Notes: generated by a model not told the origin, from the letters alone. A DNA stretch of 64,000 nt from Bacteroidia bacterium (GCA_030429205.1 JAUICZ010000001.1:62001-126000); one strand, 5' to 3'; shown: positions 1 to 9,013, numbered from the stretch's first letter. Made by a program: numbers and translations.

Positions 1-72
1 TATGCTCCAGAAGGCAAACAGCCAACTCCTCTTTTATTAGAATATGAATATAATTACATAGACATTATATAG
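1..72 (+). CDS. C-terminal end of a gene entering from the left edge
   Basis: The first 72 bases are open in frame 1 and end at a TAG (70-72), giving 23 codons that begin YAPEGKQP and end EYNYIDII. The start is outside the window. The composition (E, Y, P and K mixed with L) reads like protein, but the piece is too short to place in a family. The 190 bases that follow hold no gene. Confidence 0.4.
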   Translation, partial: YAPEGKQPTPLLLEYEYNYIDII

Positions 73-263
73 TTATATGTTCGGCACTAATGCCTAAATG
101 AATTAGTACTGAACAACCTGAAAGTAATCATATCGGACAACTATCAATAACATTGTAATGCATGAGAGAGACATTTTTAAGTACTCTAATACAAAAAACT
201 ACAGTCTAAATGTTTAGGTTAGGTGCCCCCCACCTGGCAATAAAATTGCCTTATGATGCGTTT

Positions 264-1340
264 TTACTCATTTATCTTCCTTCGCCTTGTGTTTCTTTTA
301 TATATCATATATATAGGTCCTGCTATTAATAAAAATCCGAGTAGACCATCTAAACTTTCGCTTTCTACTTTTTTTGAAAGTGCCACTGATAACATAAGCA
401 ATATGAAAAATATAGCTACCTCAATATTTGATTTCTTATTCGCTCGATTAATTAGTACTTTTTTTATCTCATCCGATACAGAATTAAGTTCTTCATCAAC
501 TTTTACAAATTGATTAGCTTGTTTTATATGTTTTAAAGCTACTTCGTAGTCCATATTTTGATATGCATCAAGTGCCTTTTTCTTGGCACTATGAAACATA
601 TGGCTACTATCCTCAAGAATAGGTTGTGCTTGTTCTAATAGTATTTTTTTTTCTTGTTCACTTTTTATTTTTTCATTCGCAACTTCTATTTCTTTTTCTG
701 TTCTACAAAGTGCAGTTGCTTCCTTTTTTGATTCAAAAAGAAATTTTTTAAACTCTTTTAGTTCACTTTCATCGGAGTCATCACTATAAAACTCAAGTGC
801 TTGTTCGGTAATTTCTGAAATTAATTCTTCAATTACCTTAATAGCTTCTCGTAAACTTTCAGCACTTTCTTTCGAATCAATATATCCCATAAAGTTCATT
901 GCAGATAGCCCTACACCCATCATATAACTTAACTTGTCATTTGCTTTGCTGGGAGGACCCGACATGGCTAAAATTCCAATGGATGCTATAAGTTGTTTTA
1001 TTCCCTCAGCTTTGACTTTACGCTCTTTCAAAACTGCTTTTACATAAGTTTTATACAATTCAGAAATAATTTCTTTCGAAGCTTCAAGAGTAAGAATGTC
1101 GATTTTGGGTTTTTCATCAGAAGTTGATTTTGCTTTTGAAAAACAATGAAACACTTCTAATACAGTAACATCTTCTGTAATTAGTCCAAATTTTGCTATA
1201 CCTAATCCAATCCAAGAAAAAGTACTATTTGTAAGCCTTGCCAATTCTGAGAATTTCTCTATTGCATCTCTGTATCGTTTCCCCTTCAAGTCAAGAGTTG
1301 CCATTTCGGTTTCATATTCATATATATTCTGATTTTCCAT
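264..1340 (-). CDS. TPR-like/coiled-coil protein with two C-terminal membrane segments, unknown function
   Basis: This is a 358-residue protein of no family I recognise. The first 80 residues (KGKRYRDAIEKFSELA, then a WIGLGIAKFG stretch) look like a TPR helix pair. A central region is rich in E, K and S with long charged helices. A second TPR-like motif (ALDAYQNMDYEVALKHIKQA) lies near residue 270. The C-terminus has two hydrophobic helices (about 310-325 and 333-347) followed by a basic RRRK tail, so a membrane-anchored protein with a large cytoplasmic N-terminal part is likely. It is transcribed toward the window edge, away from the XRE regulator. The ATG at 1340 begins MENQNIYEY. It is probably island cargo. 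Confidence 0.7.
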   Translation of the reverse strand: MENQNIYEYETEMATLDLKGKRYRDAIEKFSELARLTNSTFSWIGLGIAKFGLITEDVTVLEVFHCFSKAKSTSDEKPKIDILTLEASKEIISELYKTYVKAVLKERKVKAEGIKQLIASIGILAMSGPPSKANDKLSYMMGVGLSAMNFMGYIDSKESAESLREAIKVIEELISEITEQALEFYSDDSDESELKEFKKFLFESKKEATALCRTEKEIEVANEKIKSEQEKKILLEQAQPILEDSSHMFHSAKKKALDAYQNMDYEVALKHIKQANQFVKVDEELNSVSDEIKKVLINRANKKSNIEVAIFFILLMLSVALSKKVESESLDGLLGFLLIAGPIYMIYKRNTRRRKINE

Positions 1341-1450
1341 TTACAGTTTTCATTTAGAGAATTAGCTATTACAATTTTGTTGAAAATAACAAATACTGAC
1401 AAATATGTCATTAATATTATCACCAATGATTTGGACTTTGCCATTGATAA

Positions 1451-1672
1451 ATGGCACAGTTCAGAGACCAAAAGTTATTAGACAAAATCGCAGCGAGGTT
1501 GAAAGACTTACGGGAAGAGCGTGGTGTGTCTCAAGAAACTGTATATCATGAGCTGGACATACATATAGCACGTATTGAGGTTGGAAAAGTAAATATTAGT
1601 GTAAGTACTTTATCAAGGTTGTGCGAGTATTTTGATATTGGTTTGGCTGAATTCTTTTCAGAGCTTGAGTAA
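1451..1672 (+). CDS. XRE-family helix-turn-helix regulator
   Basis: This 73-residue protein is almost entirely one Cro/C1-type helix-turn-helix: LKDLREERGVSQETVYHEL, then HIARIEVGKVNISVSTLSRL, the usual five-helix pattern. Its length matches stand-alone XRE regulators of mobile elements. It lies divergent from the 264-1340 gene and convergent with the SRAP gene (15 bp between the ends). The shared upstream space at 1341-1450 is the natural place for its own operator. Which genes it controls cannot be read from the sequence. Confidence 0.85.
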   Translation: MAQFRDQKLLDKIAARLKDLREERGVSQETVYHELDIHIARIEVGKVNISVSTLSRLCEYFDIGLAEFFSELE

Positions 1673-1686
1673 ATAGCATTGCATTT

Positions 1687-2415
1687 CTAAAACAATGTAT
1701 CTTTTGGGTATATAAATTTCTCTTGTACTTCCGGTATATTGGGCTGAGAATTTATAATGCTCTTAGATATTGTATAAGCATCAAGATTTCCGTCAGGTAA
1801 AGTTTGCATCATATTCTTGACTGACACTCTATCAATATCACTTAGCCATTCTACTCTATCATTTGGTTGTATAACTAAAGGCATCCTTTTTTGGCTGTTA
1901 TGAATATCTGCCATTAATTGATTTGCTTCAGTTGTGATGATACTAAATGTTTTAATGATTTCACCTGTTTCAAAGTCAATGTTATAATCATACAAGCCAC
2001 CAAACGTAAAAGGTTGCTTATCCTTCATATAAATAAAATGAGGTGTCTTCTTACTTTTCTTATTATTTGGGTCGTCCCATTTATGTTCGAAGAATCCAAT
2101 AGACCATATCAAACACCTATGTGGTAATATATTGTCTTTGTAAGACCAAGTTTCAAATATCTTATCGTTACGAGCATTTAGTGTTTTAGCAGCTCTTTCT
2201 TTTGCTTTAGCATCGTCAGCAATCTTTCCTTTTAACAAACCCCATTTGGCTAATTCAATAGTGCCATTTTTCTCTTGTGTTGTTATTGGTAAGTATGGTC
2301 TATTAAAACCATTTGCGAGATAATAATGCTGATAGTCATTTATAGTATACGCTGGTTGTTCCTTAAGATATTCAACCATCTCTTCTAATGTCGGTGTAGC
2401 GTATTTGTAACACAT
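1687..2415 (-). CDS. SRAP (YedK/HMCES-type) abasic-site DNA-protein crosslink protein
   Basis: The 242-residue product has the SRAP hallmarks in order: Cys2 directly after the initiator Met (nucleophile after Met removal), Asn80 in TLNARND (the NAR motif), Glu110 in GFFEHKW and His172 ahead of RMPLVI. Known family members form a thiazolidine crosslink with abasic sites in single-stranded DNA and protect them from error-prone processing. Length is typical. It sits 390 bases from a DinB-type gene and a DnaE-type gene. This fits the reported association of SRAP genes with bacterial mutagenesis cassettes, although here it is on the opposite strand. All catalytic positions are intact. Confidence 0.9.
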   Translation of the reverse strand: MCYKYATPTLEEMVEYLKEQPAYTINDYQHYYLANGFNRPYLPITTQEKNGTIELAKWGLLKGKIADDAKAKERAAKTLNARNDKIFETWSYKDNILPHRCLIWSIGFFEHKWDDPNNKKSKKTPHFIYMKDKQPFTFGGLYDYNIDFETGEIIKTFSIITTEANQLMADIHNSQKRMPLVIQPNDRVEWLSDIDRVSVKNMMQTLPDGNLDAYTISKSIINSQPNIPEVQEKFIYPKDTLF

Positions 2416-2425
2416 GTATTAATTA

Positions 2426-2743
2426 CTAACAGTAATAATTATAAATAGCTTCAGATATTTTCCCCTCATATTTCAATAGCTCCTTAGGTGTACCTTTTTC
2501 GAAATTAAAATATGTATCCCCATAAGGCTCAATAAATAGATAATAGCGCTTATCATGACCAATAGCTGGAAGTACTAATGAATAATAGGTTTCACTATAA
2601 CTACTATGCTCAGAAACCCCAGCACGGAAGCTTACACACCCCAACTTAATTGGTATTTCTAATATCACTTTAGACATATTAATAGAAAAATTCTTTGTCT
2701 TACGAATCAACAAGTTACAATAAAAATAAACTTCATTCAGCAT
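2426..2743 (-). CDS. small hypothetical protein divergent from the polymerase operon
   Basis: This reads about 105 residues from an ATG at 2743 (MLNEVYFYC; an upstream TTG at 2746 is less likely). The sequence is rich in Y, F and E (SYSETYYSLVLPAIG, LFIEPYGDTYFNFEKG) and looks like a small soluble beta-rich protein. It ends 10 bp before the SRAP start on the same strand, so the two may be co-transcribed from the divergent promoter region at 2744-2804. I do not recognise the family. Confidence 0.55.
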   Translation of the reverse strand: MLNEVYFYCNLLIRKTKNFSINMSKVILEIPIKLGCVSFRAGVSEHSSYSETYYSLVLPAIGHDKRYYLFIEPYGDTYFNFEKGTPKELLKYEGKISEAIYNYYC

Positions 2744-2747
2744 CAAA

Positions 2748-2786
2748 CTTGTACATACATACTAAATATATGTACATTTGTACAAA
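2748..2786 (+). promoter_or_regulatory. Bacteroidota-type promoter overlapped by three TGTACA boxes
   Basis: TACATTTG at 2773-2780 is a perfect TAnnTTTG -7 box, with CTTG at 2748-2751 as a plausible -33 element. The self-complementary hexamer TGTACA occurs at 2750-2755, 2771-2776 and 2779-2784. The last two form TGTACA-TT-TGTACA directly over the -7 box, as a repressor site would. Transcription would begin near 2787, leaving a short leader before the ATG at 2805. The repressor is not identified; the nearby XRE protein or a host LexA/S24-type repressor are candidates. Confidence 0.6.
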
Positions 2787-2804
2787 CAAACAATAAGAAA
2801 GCAC

Positions 2805-3953
2805 ATGAACCCAATAGATAAAAACATTGTCCACCTTGACCTTGACACGTTCTTTGTTTCAGTTGAAAGACTGAAAAACTCAAAACTAAATGGTCTTCCA
2901 ATTCTAATAGGTGGTAGTAGTGATAGAGGTGTTGTTGCAAGTTGTAGTTATGAAGCAAGAATGTTTGGAATACACTCAGCTATGCCTATGAAAATGGCAA
3001 GACAACTTTGCCCTGAAGCTATCCTTGTTAAAGGTGATATGGACACTTATTCTAAGTATTCACAATTAGTAACAGATATTATTTCAGAAGAAGCACCTGC
3101 ATTCGAAAAAGCTTCGATAGACGAACACTACATTGATGTGTCTGGGCTTGATAAGTATTTCGGTACGTTTAAGTGGACAAGAGGGCTACGTCAAAAAATT
3201 ATTAGAGAGACTGGTCTTCCAATCTCTTTCGGTCTATCCACAAATAAAACAGTATCAAAAATAGCTACAGGTCAGGCAAAGCCTTCGGGTGAGATACAGG
3301 TAGCATGTGGAACTGAAAAACCTTTCTTAGCACCTCTCTCTGTAAAGACGATACCAATGATAGGTGAAAAGACTTACAGAAAGCTAACAAGTATGGGTGT
3401 ACAAAGAATCAAAACCATACAGGAAATGGATATTGAACTTATGCACCGCGTGTTAGGGGAAAATGGTATTACAATTTGGAATAAAGCAAACGGGATAGAC
3501 AGGTCACCAATTGTACCCTACTCTATAAGAAAATCCATGAGCAAGGAAAATACTTTTGATAAGGACACAATTGATATTAGGTATTTAAAGAAGCTCATAA
3601 CAAAGCAGGTAGATGTATTATCCTTTGAATTAAGGAAGAGCAACAGGGTTGCTTCTTGTGTGACTGTTAAAATACGATATAGTAACTTTGAAAACTATTC
3701 TAAACAAGCACGAATACCATATACAGCATCTTGTAAAGTTCTAACTGAAAAATGCCTTGAGCTTTTTGACGCTCTTTATTCAAGAAGAATGCTTATCAGG
3801 CTTGTTGGCATCAAATTCTCACACTTAGTTTCTGGAAGCTATCAAATTAACCTATTTGATGATGCTACTAAACAAATCAATCTTGACGTTGCTATGGATA
3901 GCATTAGGAACAGATTTGGGGTGCAATACGTAAAAAAAGCTACCACACTATAA
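2805..3953 (+). CDS. dinB: Y-family translesion DNA polymerase (DinB/Pol IV type)
   Basis: About 382 residues from the ATG at 2805. An in-frame TTG at 2778 lies inside the promoter and is rejected. The palm motif HLDLDTFFVSVE supplies the first metal-binding Asp (D12) and the aromatic steric gate (F17); ASIDEHYIDVSG supplies the second acidic pair. SFGLSTNKTVSKIAT and the HhH region PMIGEKTYRKLTSMGV follow, then the little-finger domain. The product should copy damaged templates with low fidelity. The C-terminus has an ISLFD-like clamp-binding candidate (YQINLFDD). The stop at 3953 abuts the dnaE start at 3955, so the two are translated as a unit. It could also be called ImuB-like by context, but the catalytic residues are intact, unlike true ImuB. 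Confidence 0.93.
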   Translation: MNPIDKNIVHLDLDTFFVSVERLKNSKLNGLPILIGGSSDRGVVASCSYEARMFGIHSAMPMKMARQLCPEAILVKGDMDTYSKYSQLVTDIISEEAPAFEKASIDEHYIDVSGLDKYFGTFKWTRGLRQKIIRETGLPISFGLSTNKTVSKIATGQAKPSGEIQVACGTEKPFLAPLSVKTIPMIGEKTYRKLTSMGVQRIKTIQEMDIELMHRVLGENGITIWNKANGIDRSPIVPYSIRKSMSKENTFDKDTIDIRYLKKLITKQVDVLSFELRKSNRVASCVTVKIRYSNFENYSKQARIPYTASCKVLTEKCLELFDALYSRRMLIRLVGIKFSHLVSGSYQINLFDDATKQINLDVAMDSIRNRFGVQYVKKATTL

Positions 3954-3954
3954 T

Positions 3955-6900
3955 ATGCTATTGAATGTACACAGCTATTATAGCCTTAGGTATGGCACTC
4001 TTTCTATTGAAGATTTAGTAAACCAACTTATAGAAGCAGGTTACAACACTGCGGTACTTACAGATATTAATAACAGCACAGGAGTTTTTGACTATATAAA
4101 GGTCTGCAAGAGTAAAGGGTTTAACGGATTAGTTGGTATGGAGTATAGAAAAGGTGACAAATTACTTTACATAGGAATAGCTAAAAATGAATATGGATTC
4201 AAAGAGCTCAATGAACACATGAGTTATCATAATCTTAATAGATTAGAATTACCAGAGCATCCGCCAGAGTTTAAAAATGCGTTTGTTATTTACCCTCTTC
4301 AATCATACAATGGAGAAAAGCTGGATGATAATGAGTTCATTGGTATTCGAATAAAGGATTTGAATTCCCTATCGAAATATCCAAAAATATTATCATCACG
4401 GCTTGTAGTGTTACAAACGGTTACATTTATCAACAAAGCTGGCCACAAGTTGCATGCTCAACTAAGAGCAGTAAACAATAATATTCTTCTCTCGCAAATC
4501 AAAAGAGAACAAATTGCTGAAAAGCAAGAACAGCTTATAACATATGTAGAACTGTTACAGGCTTATAGAAATCACTCTCAAATAATCGAGAATACAATCA
4601 AGCTATTGCAAGAATGTAGTTTCAACTTTGATTTTAAAACCAATAGAAACAAACAAACTTTTACAGGCAGTAGATATGATGATAAAGAACTACTACGAGT
4701 ACTTACAATGGATGGTCTCGCTCACCGATACGGCATGTCTAACAATGTGGCATTACAAAGAGTAGAAAAAGAACTTGAGATAATTGACAGGCTGGGGTTT
4801 TCATCATACTTTTTAATTACTCACGATATTGTTAGATATGGAATGTCGAGAGGATTTTACCATGTAGGTCGTGGTAGTGGTGCAAATAGTGTTGTGGCAT
4901 ATTGTTTAAGAATAACAGATGTTTGTCCCATTGAGCTTGACTTATATTTTGAGCGGTTTTTAAACCCCAACAGATTAAGTCCTCCCGACTTTGATATTGA
5001 TTATGGCTGGGATGAACGTGACGAAATGTACAAGTACATTTTCAATAGGTATAAAAATCAGAATACTGCATTACTTGGGGCCATTAGTACGTTTAAAGAG
5101 AAAAGTGTTATTAGAGAACTTGGTAAAGTTTACGGCTTACCTAAGAATGATATAGACAGGATATTTAATGAACCTAACTCTATATTGAATAAGAATGAGT
5201 TGGTAGATATGATTATTTCATTGACTAAAGAGTTAGCCGACTTCCCTAATATGAGAACAATACATGCGAGTGGTGTGCTTATATCTGAACAACCTATTAC
5301 ACAATTTAGCGCGCTTGACTTACCTCCAAAAGGATTACCTACTGTACAATGGGATATGTATGTAGCTGAAGATATAGGATTTGAAAAATTCGACATACTT
5401 AGCCAAAGAGGCATATCACACATTAAAGAAAGTGTCTCTATAATTAAAGAAAATAAAGGTATATCTATTGATGCTTATGATGTTGAAAAGTTTAAACACG
5501 ACAATAAAGTAAAAGAAGAATTGAAAAGCGGTGATACCATTGGTTGCTTCTACATTGAAAGTCCTGCCATGAGACAGCTACTAAAAAAACTAAAATGTGA
5601 TGATTACTTAACCTTAGTTGCAGCGAGTTCAATAATTCGTCCAGGTGTTGCTAAAAGTGGAATGATGAGAGCTTATATTGAGCGGTTCCATGACCCTCAC
5701 AAAGTTGATTACCTACACCCTGTTATGAAGACACAACTTCAAGAGACTTATGGAGTAATGGTATATCAAGAAGATGTATTAAAAATAGGTCATCATTTTG
5801 GTGGTCTTGACCTTGCAGAGGCCGATGTACTTCGAAGAATGATGAGCGGTAAGCATAGAAGCGCACGACATCTTAAAGAAATAGAACAGAAATATTACGC
5901 CAATTGTAAACGATTTGGCTATTCTGAATCCTTAGCCATAGAAGTATGGCGGCAAATAGAAAGCTTTGCAGGATATTCCTTTTCTAAAGCACACTCTGCA
6001 TCATTTGCAGTTGAAAGTTTTCAAAGCTTGTACCTCAAAACTTATTTTCCTAAAGAGTTTTATGTTGCAGTCATCAATAATTTTGGAGGATTCTATAGCA
6101 CATGGATATATGTTCATCAGGCGAGAAAAGCTGGAGCTTCTATTAATTTGCCATGTGTGAATAATAGTAATTACAAGACAGCAATCTTCGATGATGATAT
6201 ATTTCTTGGTCTAATTCATATTAAAGAATTGAGGTCAGAGGTAGTTGAAGTACTACTCAATGAACGCAACCTGAATGGCGAATACATAAGTCTGGATAAC
6301 CTAATATTAAGAACTTGCATTTCGTTAGAACAGCTTATTATACTAATTAGAATAGGTGCCCTTAGGTTTACAGGTCAGAACAAGAAAGATTTATTGTGGG
6401 AAGCACATGCCATCCTTAACAAACCAATAAAACGTGAAACACAATCTTGTCTATTTCATACACCTACTAAAAAATTCACCATTCCAAAGTTTGATGTCAA
6501 TAAGTTAGAAGATGCGTATGACGAACTTGAGTTACTTGGATTCCCTATATCGTTAAGTCTTTTTGATATGATTGAATACAATATCAATACCAACAACACA
6601 ATAAAGACCTCACAGATTATTAACCATATAAACCATCCAGTAAGCATACTTGGTTGCTATGTTACATTTAAGTATGTAAGAACAGTCAAAAACCATTCAA
6701 TGGCATTTGGAACTTTTATAGACGTAGAGGGTAATTTCTTTGATACTACACATTTTCCTGATGCATTTAGGTCTTATCCATTTAAAGGAATGGGGATATA
6801 TTCAATAGAAGGCAAAGCAGTTGAAGAGTTCGGTTTCCCAAGCATTGAAGTTACATCCATGAAGAAGATACCTATTAAACCAGACCCTCGTAGCACCTAA
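3955..6900 (+). CDS. dnaE: DnaE-type DNA polymerase III alpha subunit, error-prone class
   Basis: The 981-residue protein is shorter than a replicative alpha subunit. It starts with a PHP domain (NVHSYYSLRYGT) in which the usual HxH motif has lost its second His (HSY), so PHP metal binding or proofreading is probably absent. The palm carries GRGSGANSVVAY, PPDFDIDY (two catalytic Asp, near residue 343) and KFDILSQRG (third Asp, near 478). An HhH region (LDNLILRTCISLEQL) and an OB-fold (GCYVTFKYVRTVKNHSMAFGT) end the protein. Coupling to a Y-family polymerase and nearness to SRAP suggest a DnaE2-like lesion-bypass role. The 2H phosphoesterase gene follows 25 bp downstream. Confidence 0.93.
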   Translation: MLLNVHSYYSLRYGTLSIEDLVNQLIEAGYNTAVLTDINNSTGVFDYIKVCKSKGFNGLVGMEYRKGDKLLYIGIAKNEYGFKELNEHMSYHNLNRLELPEHPPEFKNAFVIYPLQSYNGEKLDDNEFIGIRIKDLNSLSKYPKILSSRLVVLQTVTFINKAGHKLHAQLRAVNNNILLSQIKREQIAEKQEQLITYVELLQAYRNHSQIIENTIKLLQECSFNFDFKTNRNKQTFTGSRYDDKELLRVLTMDGLAHRYGMSNNVALQRVEKELEIIDRLGFSSYFLITHDIVRYGMSRGFYHVGRGSGANSVVAYCLRITDVCPIELDLYFERFLNPNRLSPPDFDIDYGWDERDEMYKYIFNRYKNQNTALLGAISTFKEKSVIRELGKVYGLPKNDIDRIFNEPNSILNKNELVDMIISLTKELADFPNMRTIHASGVLISEQPITQFSALDLPPKGLPTVQWDMYVAEDIGFEKFDILSQRGISHIKESVSIIKENKGISIDAYDVEKFKHDNKVKEELKSGDTIGCFYIESPAMRQLLKKLKCDDYLTLVAASSIIRPGVAKSGMMRAYIERFHDPHKVDYLHPVMKTQLQETYGVMVYQEDVLKIGHHFGGLDLAEADVLRRMMSGKHRSARHLKEIEQKYYANCKRFGYSESLAIEVWRQIESFAGYSFSKAHSASFAVESFQSLYLKTYFPKEFYVAVINNFGGFYSTWIYVHQARKAGASINLPCVNNSNYKTAIFDDDIFLGLIHIKELRSEVVEVLLNERNLNGEYISLDNLILRTCISLEQLIILIRIGALRFTGQNKKDLLWEAHAILNKPIKRETQSCLFHTPTKKFTIPKFDVNKLEDAYDELELLGFPISLSLFDMIEYNINTNNTIKTSQIINHINHPVSILGCYVTFKYVRTVKNHSMAFGTFIDVEGNFFDTTHFPDAFRSYPFKGMGIYSIEGKAVEEFGFPSIEVTSMKKIPIKPDPRST

Positions 6901-6925
6901 CTAATATTTTTATAAATTGCTACTA

Positions 6926-7477
6926 ATGAGTAAAAACCTATACATGATTGCAATGACTCCAATTGGAGATGCAAAAAAGAACATCAAAGAAATAAGAGAA
7001 CACTTCTCCAAAAAATATCATGTCAACGAAGCATTAAAAACAGAAGAGCATATTACACTAATACACCCTTTCCATACTGAACCCGGCATATTAAAGGACT
7101 TAATACTCGGATTAACCAAACTATATCAATACTTAATGCCTATAGAAATCACTATCAATGGCTATGGCTTCTTTCGACAAAATAAGGTCGTATTTCTAAA
7201 ACCAGTGATAAACGATAAACTAAACGAGCTGCATGAAATCACGCAAGAGTATATCAAAGACCGTTTTGGAATTATTAAAATCAGAAACATTCATACTTAT
7301 ACTCCTCATGTCACAATTGGCTACAGAGACTTATCAACTCATGATTACAACGAAGCAGAAAAAAATTTAATAACTAAAACAGAGTTTATAGAATGGGTAC
7401 AAAAAGAAGTATCTATATGGGAAAGAATCAACAACAAATGGGAAACAATTGACACTATCCAACTTGGTGTGAAGTAA
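6926..7477 (+). CDS. 2H phosphoesterase (2'-5' RNA ligase/LigT-like) family protein
   Basis: About 183 residues from ATG 6926 (MSKNLYMIAMTP). Two HxT motifs are placed as in the 2H superfamily: HITLIHPF near residue 42 and HVTIGYRDL near 130, each on a beta strand. Family members hydrolyse or ligate 2'-5' or cyclic phosphodiesters of RNA or nucleotides. The gene is the last of the dinB-dnaE operon. That is an unusual partner for lesion-bypass polymerases and may mean a nucleotide- or RNA-end-processing step, or a cyclic oligonucleotide phosphodiesterase (inference). Confidence 0.82.
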   Translation: MSKNLYMIAMTPIGDAKKNIKEIREHFSKKYHVNEALKTEEHITLIHPFHTEPGILKDLILGLTKLYQYLMPIEITINGYGFFRQNKVVFLKPVINDKLNELHEITQEYIKDRFGIIKIRNIHTYTPHVTIGYRDLSTHDYNEAEKNLITKTEFIEWVQKEVSIWERINNKWETIDTIQLGVK

Positions 7478-7484
7478 CCAACTT

Positions 7485-7943
7485 TTACAACATCACATCA
7501 TCAAATAATTTTTCTCTCTTCAACCTTACATAGAAGCCATTCCCTAAACTCTTTAATTTTAACCTTCTATTCAAAATTTCATCCTTAACTGCATTATATA
7601 GACTTTCAGTTGTCAGCTTGGCTTTTCCATACCCCAAATCAACAATAATATATTGCTGTCTCATTACCGGGCACTTTACAGCCTCTTGCAACAGACCAAA
7701 CTTCTCTTTGTCTATATCTAAATGAATATACTTTTTACGATACTTCACTAAGTCATTTAGCATTTGGTCATCTACATCATCTGGTAAATCACGACTGTAA
7801 GCTGGCATTATCTCTACGACCTCATCATCAAAGTGATTGTGTTGATTATTACCTAAGAGGGTAGCAATCATATCTCTTGTTACATCATCAATGTATCTAC
7901 TATAGCCTGATTCTAATATTATTTTATGTACGAAATCTGACAT
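7485..7943 (-). CDS. hypothetical protein downstream of the C5 methyltransferase
   Basis: This is a 152-residue soluble, acidic-to-neutral protein. It has an N-terminal helix with DDVTRDMIATLLG, a central KYRKKYIHLDIDKEKFGLLQEAV and a basic C-terminal NRRLKLKSLGNGFYVRLKREK. I see no known motif. It is the last gene of the minus-strand run 10039-7485 (ParB-like, methyltransferase, this gene), but a hairpin at 7984-8001 separates it from the methyltransferase, so it may have its own promoter. Confidence 0.6.
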   Translation of the reverse strand: MSDFVHKIILESGYSRYIDDVTRDMIATLLGNNQHNHFDDEVVEIMPAYSRDLPDDVDDQMLNDLVKYRKKYIHLDIDKEKFGLLQEAVKCPVMRQQYIIVDLGYGKAKLTTESLYNAVKDEILNRRLKLKSLGNGFYVRLKREKLFDDVML

Positions 7944-7983
7944 TTGATTCTTTATTCTTTAAATAGCTGTAACAATAAAAATC

Positions 7984-8001
7984 GGGGGCAATTTTGCCCC
8001 C
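7984..8001 (-). terminator. hairpin terminator after the C5 methyltransferase
   Basis: GGGGGCA-ATTT-TGCCCCC forms a strong 7-bp GC stem. On the minus strand it is followed by GATTTTTATTG, a T-rich run. It lies 6 bases past the methyltransferase stop codon. Confidence 0.7.
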
Positions 8002-8006
8002 AAATA

Positions 8007-9011
8007 TTATACAGCCTCATTCAAAACTGGTTCCATCCTATTGTAATAAGGCAACAATATCTCACTCCTTATATGTCCAGTAATAGCTTCAGCAAAGGGT
8101 ATTTGTACCATATTCCCCATAAGTCTTACCCTATCTTCATCTTCGAATATACTAAGGTCATATCCTTTAAGATGAGATAATATTTGTCGCTCCTCAACAT
8201 TTATTTTTCTCCAACTTTTGCCATCAAATACCATTAAGTTGTCACCAGATGCAGTCATCGTATTAATTACATTTCCTTTAGCCAACTTTGGAGTGCCATA
8301 TCTACCGTATCTAAATGCAATGATGTACGGAAGTACAGAATTAACAGAAACTACTGATAAATCAATAGGTATTGGTTCTGGAAAACTTGGGACACCAACA
8401 TCTTTGCGAACCATTATAATAGTAACTCTATCTCTTGACTGGTATGAATCATAATCAAGAGCGTTTAAGACTCTAATAGAATATGTATAATCTGTCTGAG
8501 ATTCCAATGCGGCTATAACTTTCATCCTATGAGCTTTCATCGGTTCATCAAAGAAGCCTGGCACTTGTTCAAACCATGCTGTTTTAGCTCTTAAACCTTG
8601 CATGCCGGCTAATCGGATTTGCTTAACCATTAATTTGTTTCGCAAATCATAGTTACTTCTACGAGGGTTGACTCCAGATTGTCCTTGGCAGGGACTACCA
8701 GAAACAACACAATCAATGTCACCAATACCAATATTGTGTTTGCCTTTATAGTGTTTATTTATTTTTTCAAGTATTCTTGTACTATCTAACAAGTTAAAAT
8801 CACAGTTATCAAAATAGCCTGTATTTAGAAGTGCATTCTGTTTAAAGGCCATTTCAGATTTATCCCAATTATCAGTAGCATACAGTGTGTCGTACCCTGC
8901 TTTAGCTGCTCCTTTTGACATACCACCTACACCATGGAAAAATGATGCAAGTGTCAATAGGTCTTCAATCTTTAGACCTTCCTTTTGGATATTAAAGTTT
9001 ACTTTTTTCAT
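8007..9011 (-). CDS. DNA (cytosine-5-)-methyltransferase
   Basis: This is a 334-residue C5-MTase. Motif I is ASFFHGVGGMSKGAAKAGYD (SAM binding). Motif IV is SGSPCQGQS with nucleophile Cys108. Motif VI is FEQVPGF, a variant of the usual ENV (the Glu is kept). Motif VIII is QSRDRV and motif X is GNMVQIPFAEAI. The target-recognition region between VIII and IX is short (about 70 residues), so specificity may be simple. No cognate endonuclease lies beside it, so it looks like an orphan modification enzyme. It begins 3 bp after the ParB-like stop, so the two are one operon. ParB-like proteins linked to DNA methylases are common in phages and integrative elements. Confidence 0.92.
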   Translation of the reverse strand: MKKVNFNIQKEGLKIEDLLTLASFFHGVGGMSKGAAKAGYDTLYATDNWDKSEMAFKQNALLNTGYFDNCDFNLLDSTRILEKINKHYKGKHNIGIGDIDCVVSGSPCQGQSGVNPRRSNYDLRNKLMVKQIRLAGMQGLRAKTAWFEQVPGFFDEPMKAHRMKVIAALESQTDYTYSIRVLNALDYDSYQSRDRVTIIMVRKDVGVPSFPEPIPIDLSVVSVNSVLPYIIAFRYGRYGTPKLAKGNVINTMTASGDNLMVFDGKSWRKINVEERQILSHLKGYDLSIFEDEDRVRLMGNMVQIPFAEAITGHIRSEILLPYYNRMEPVLNEAV

Positions 9012-9013
9012 AA

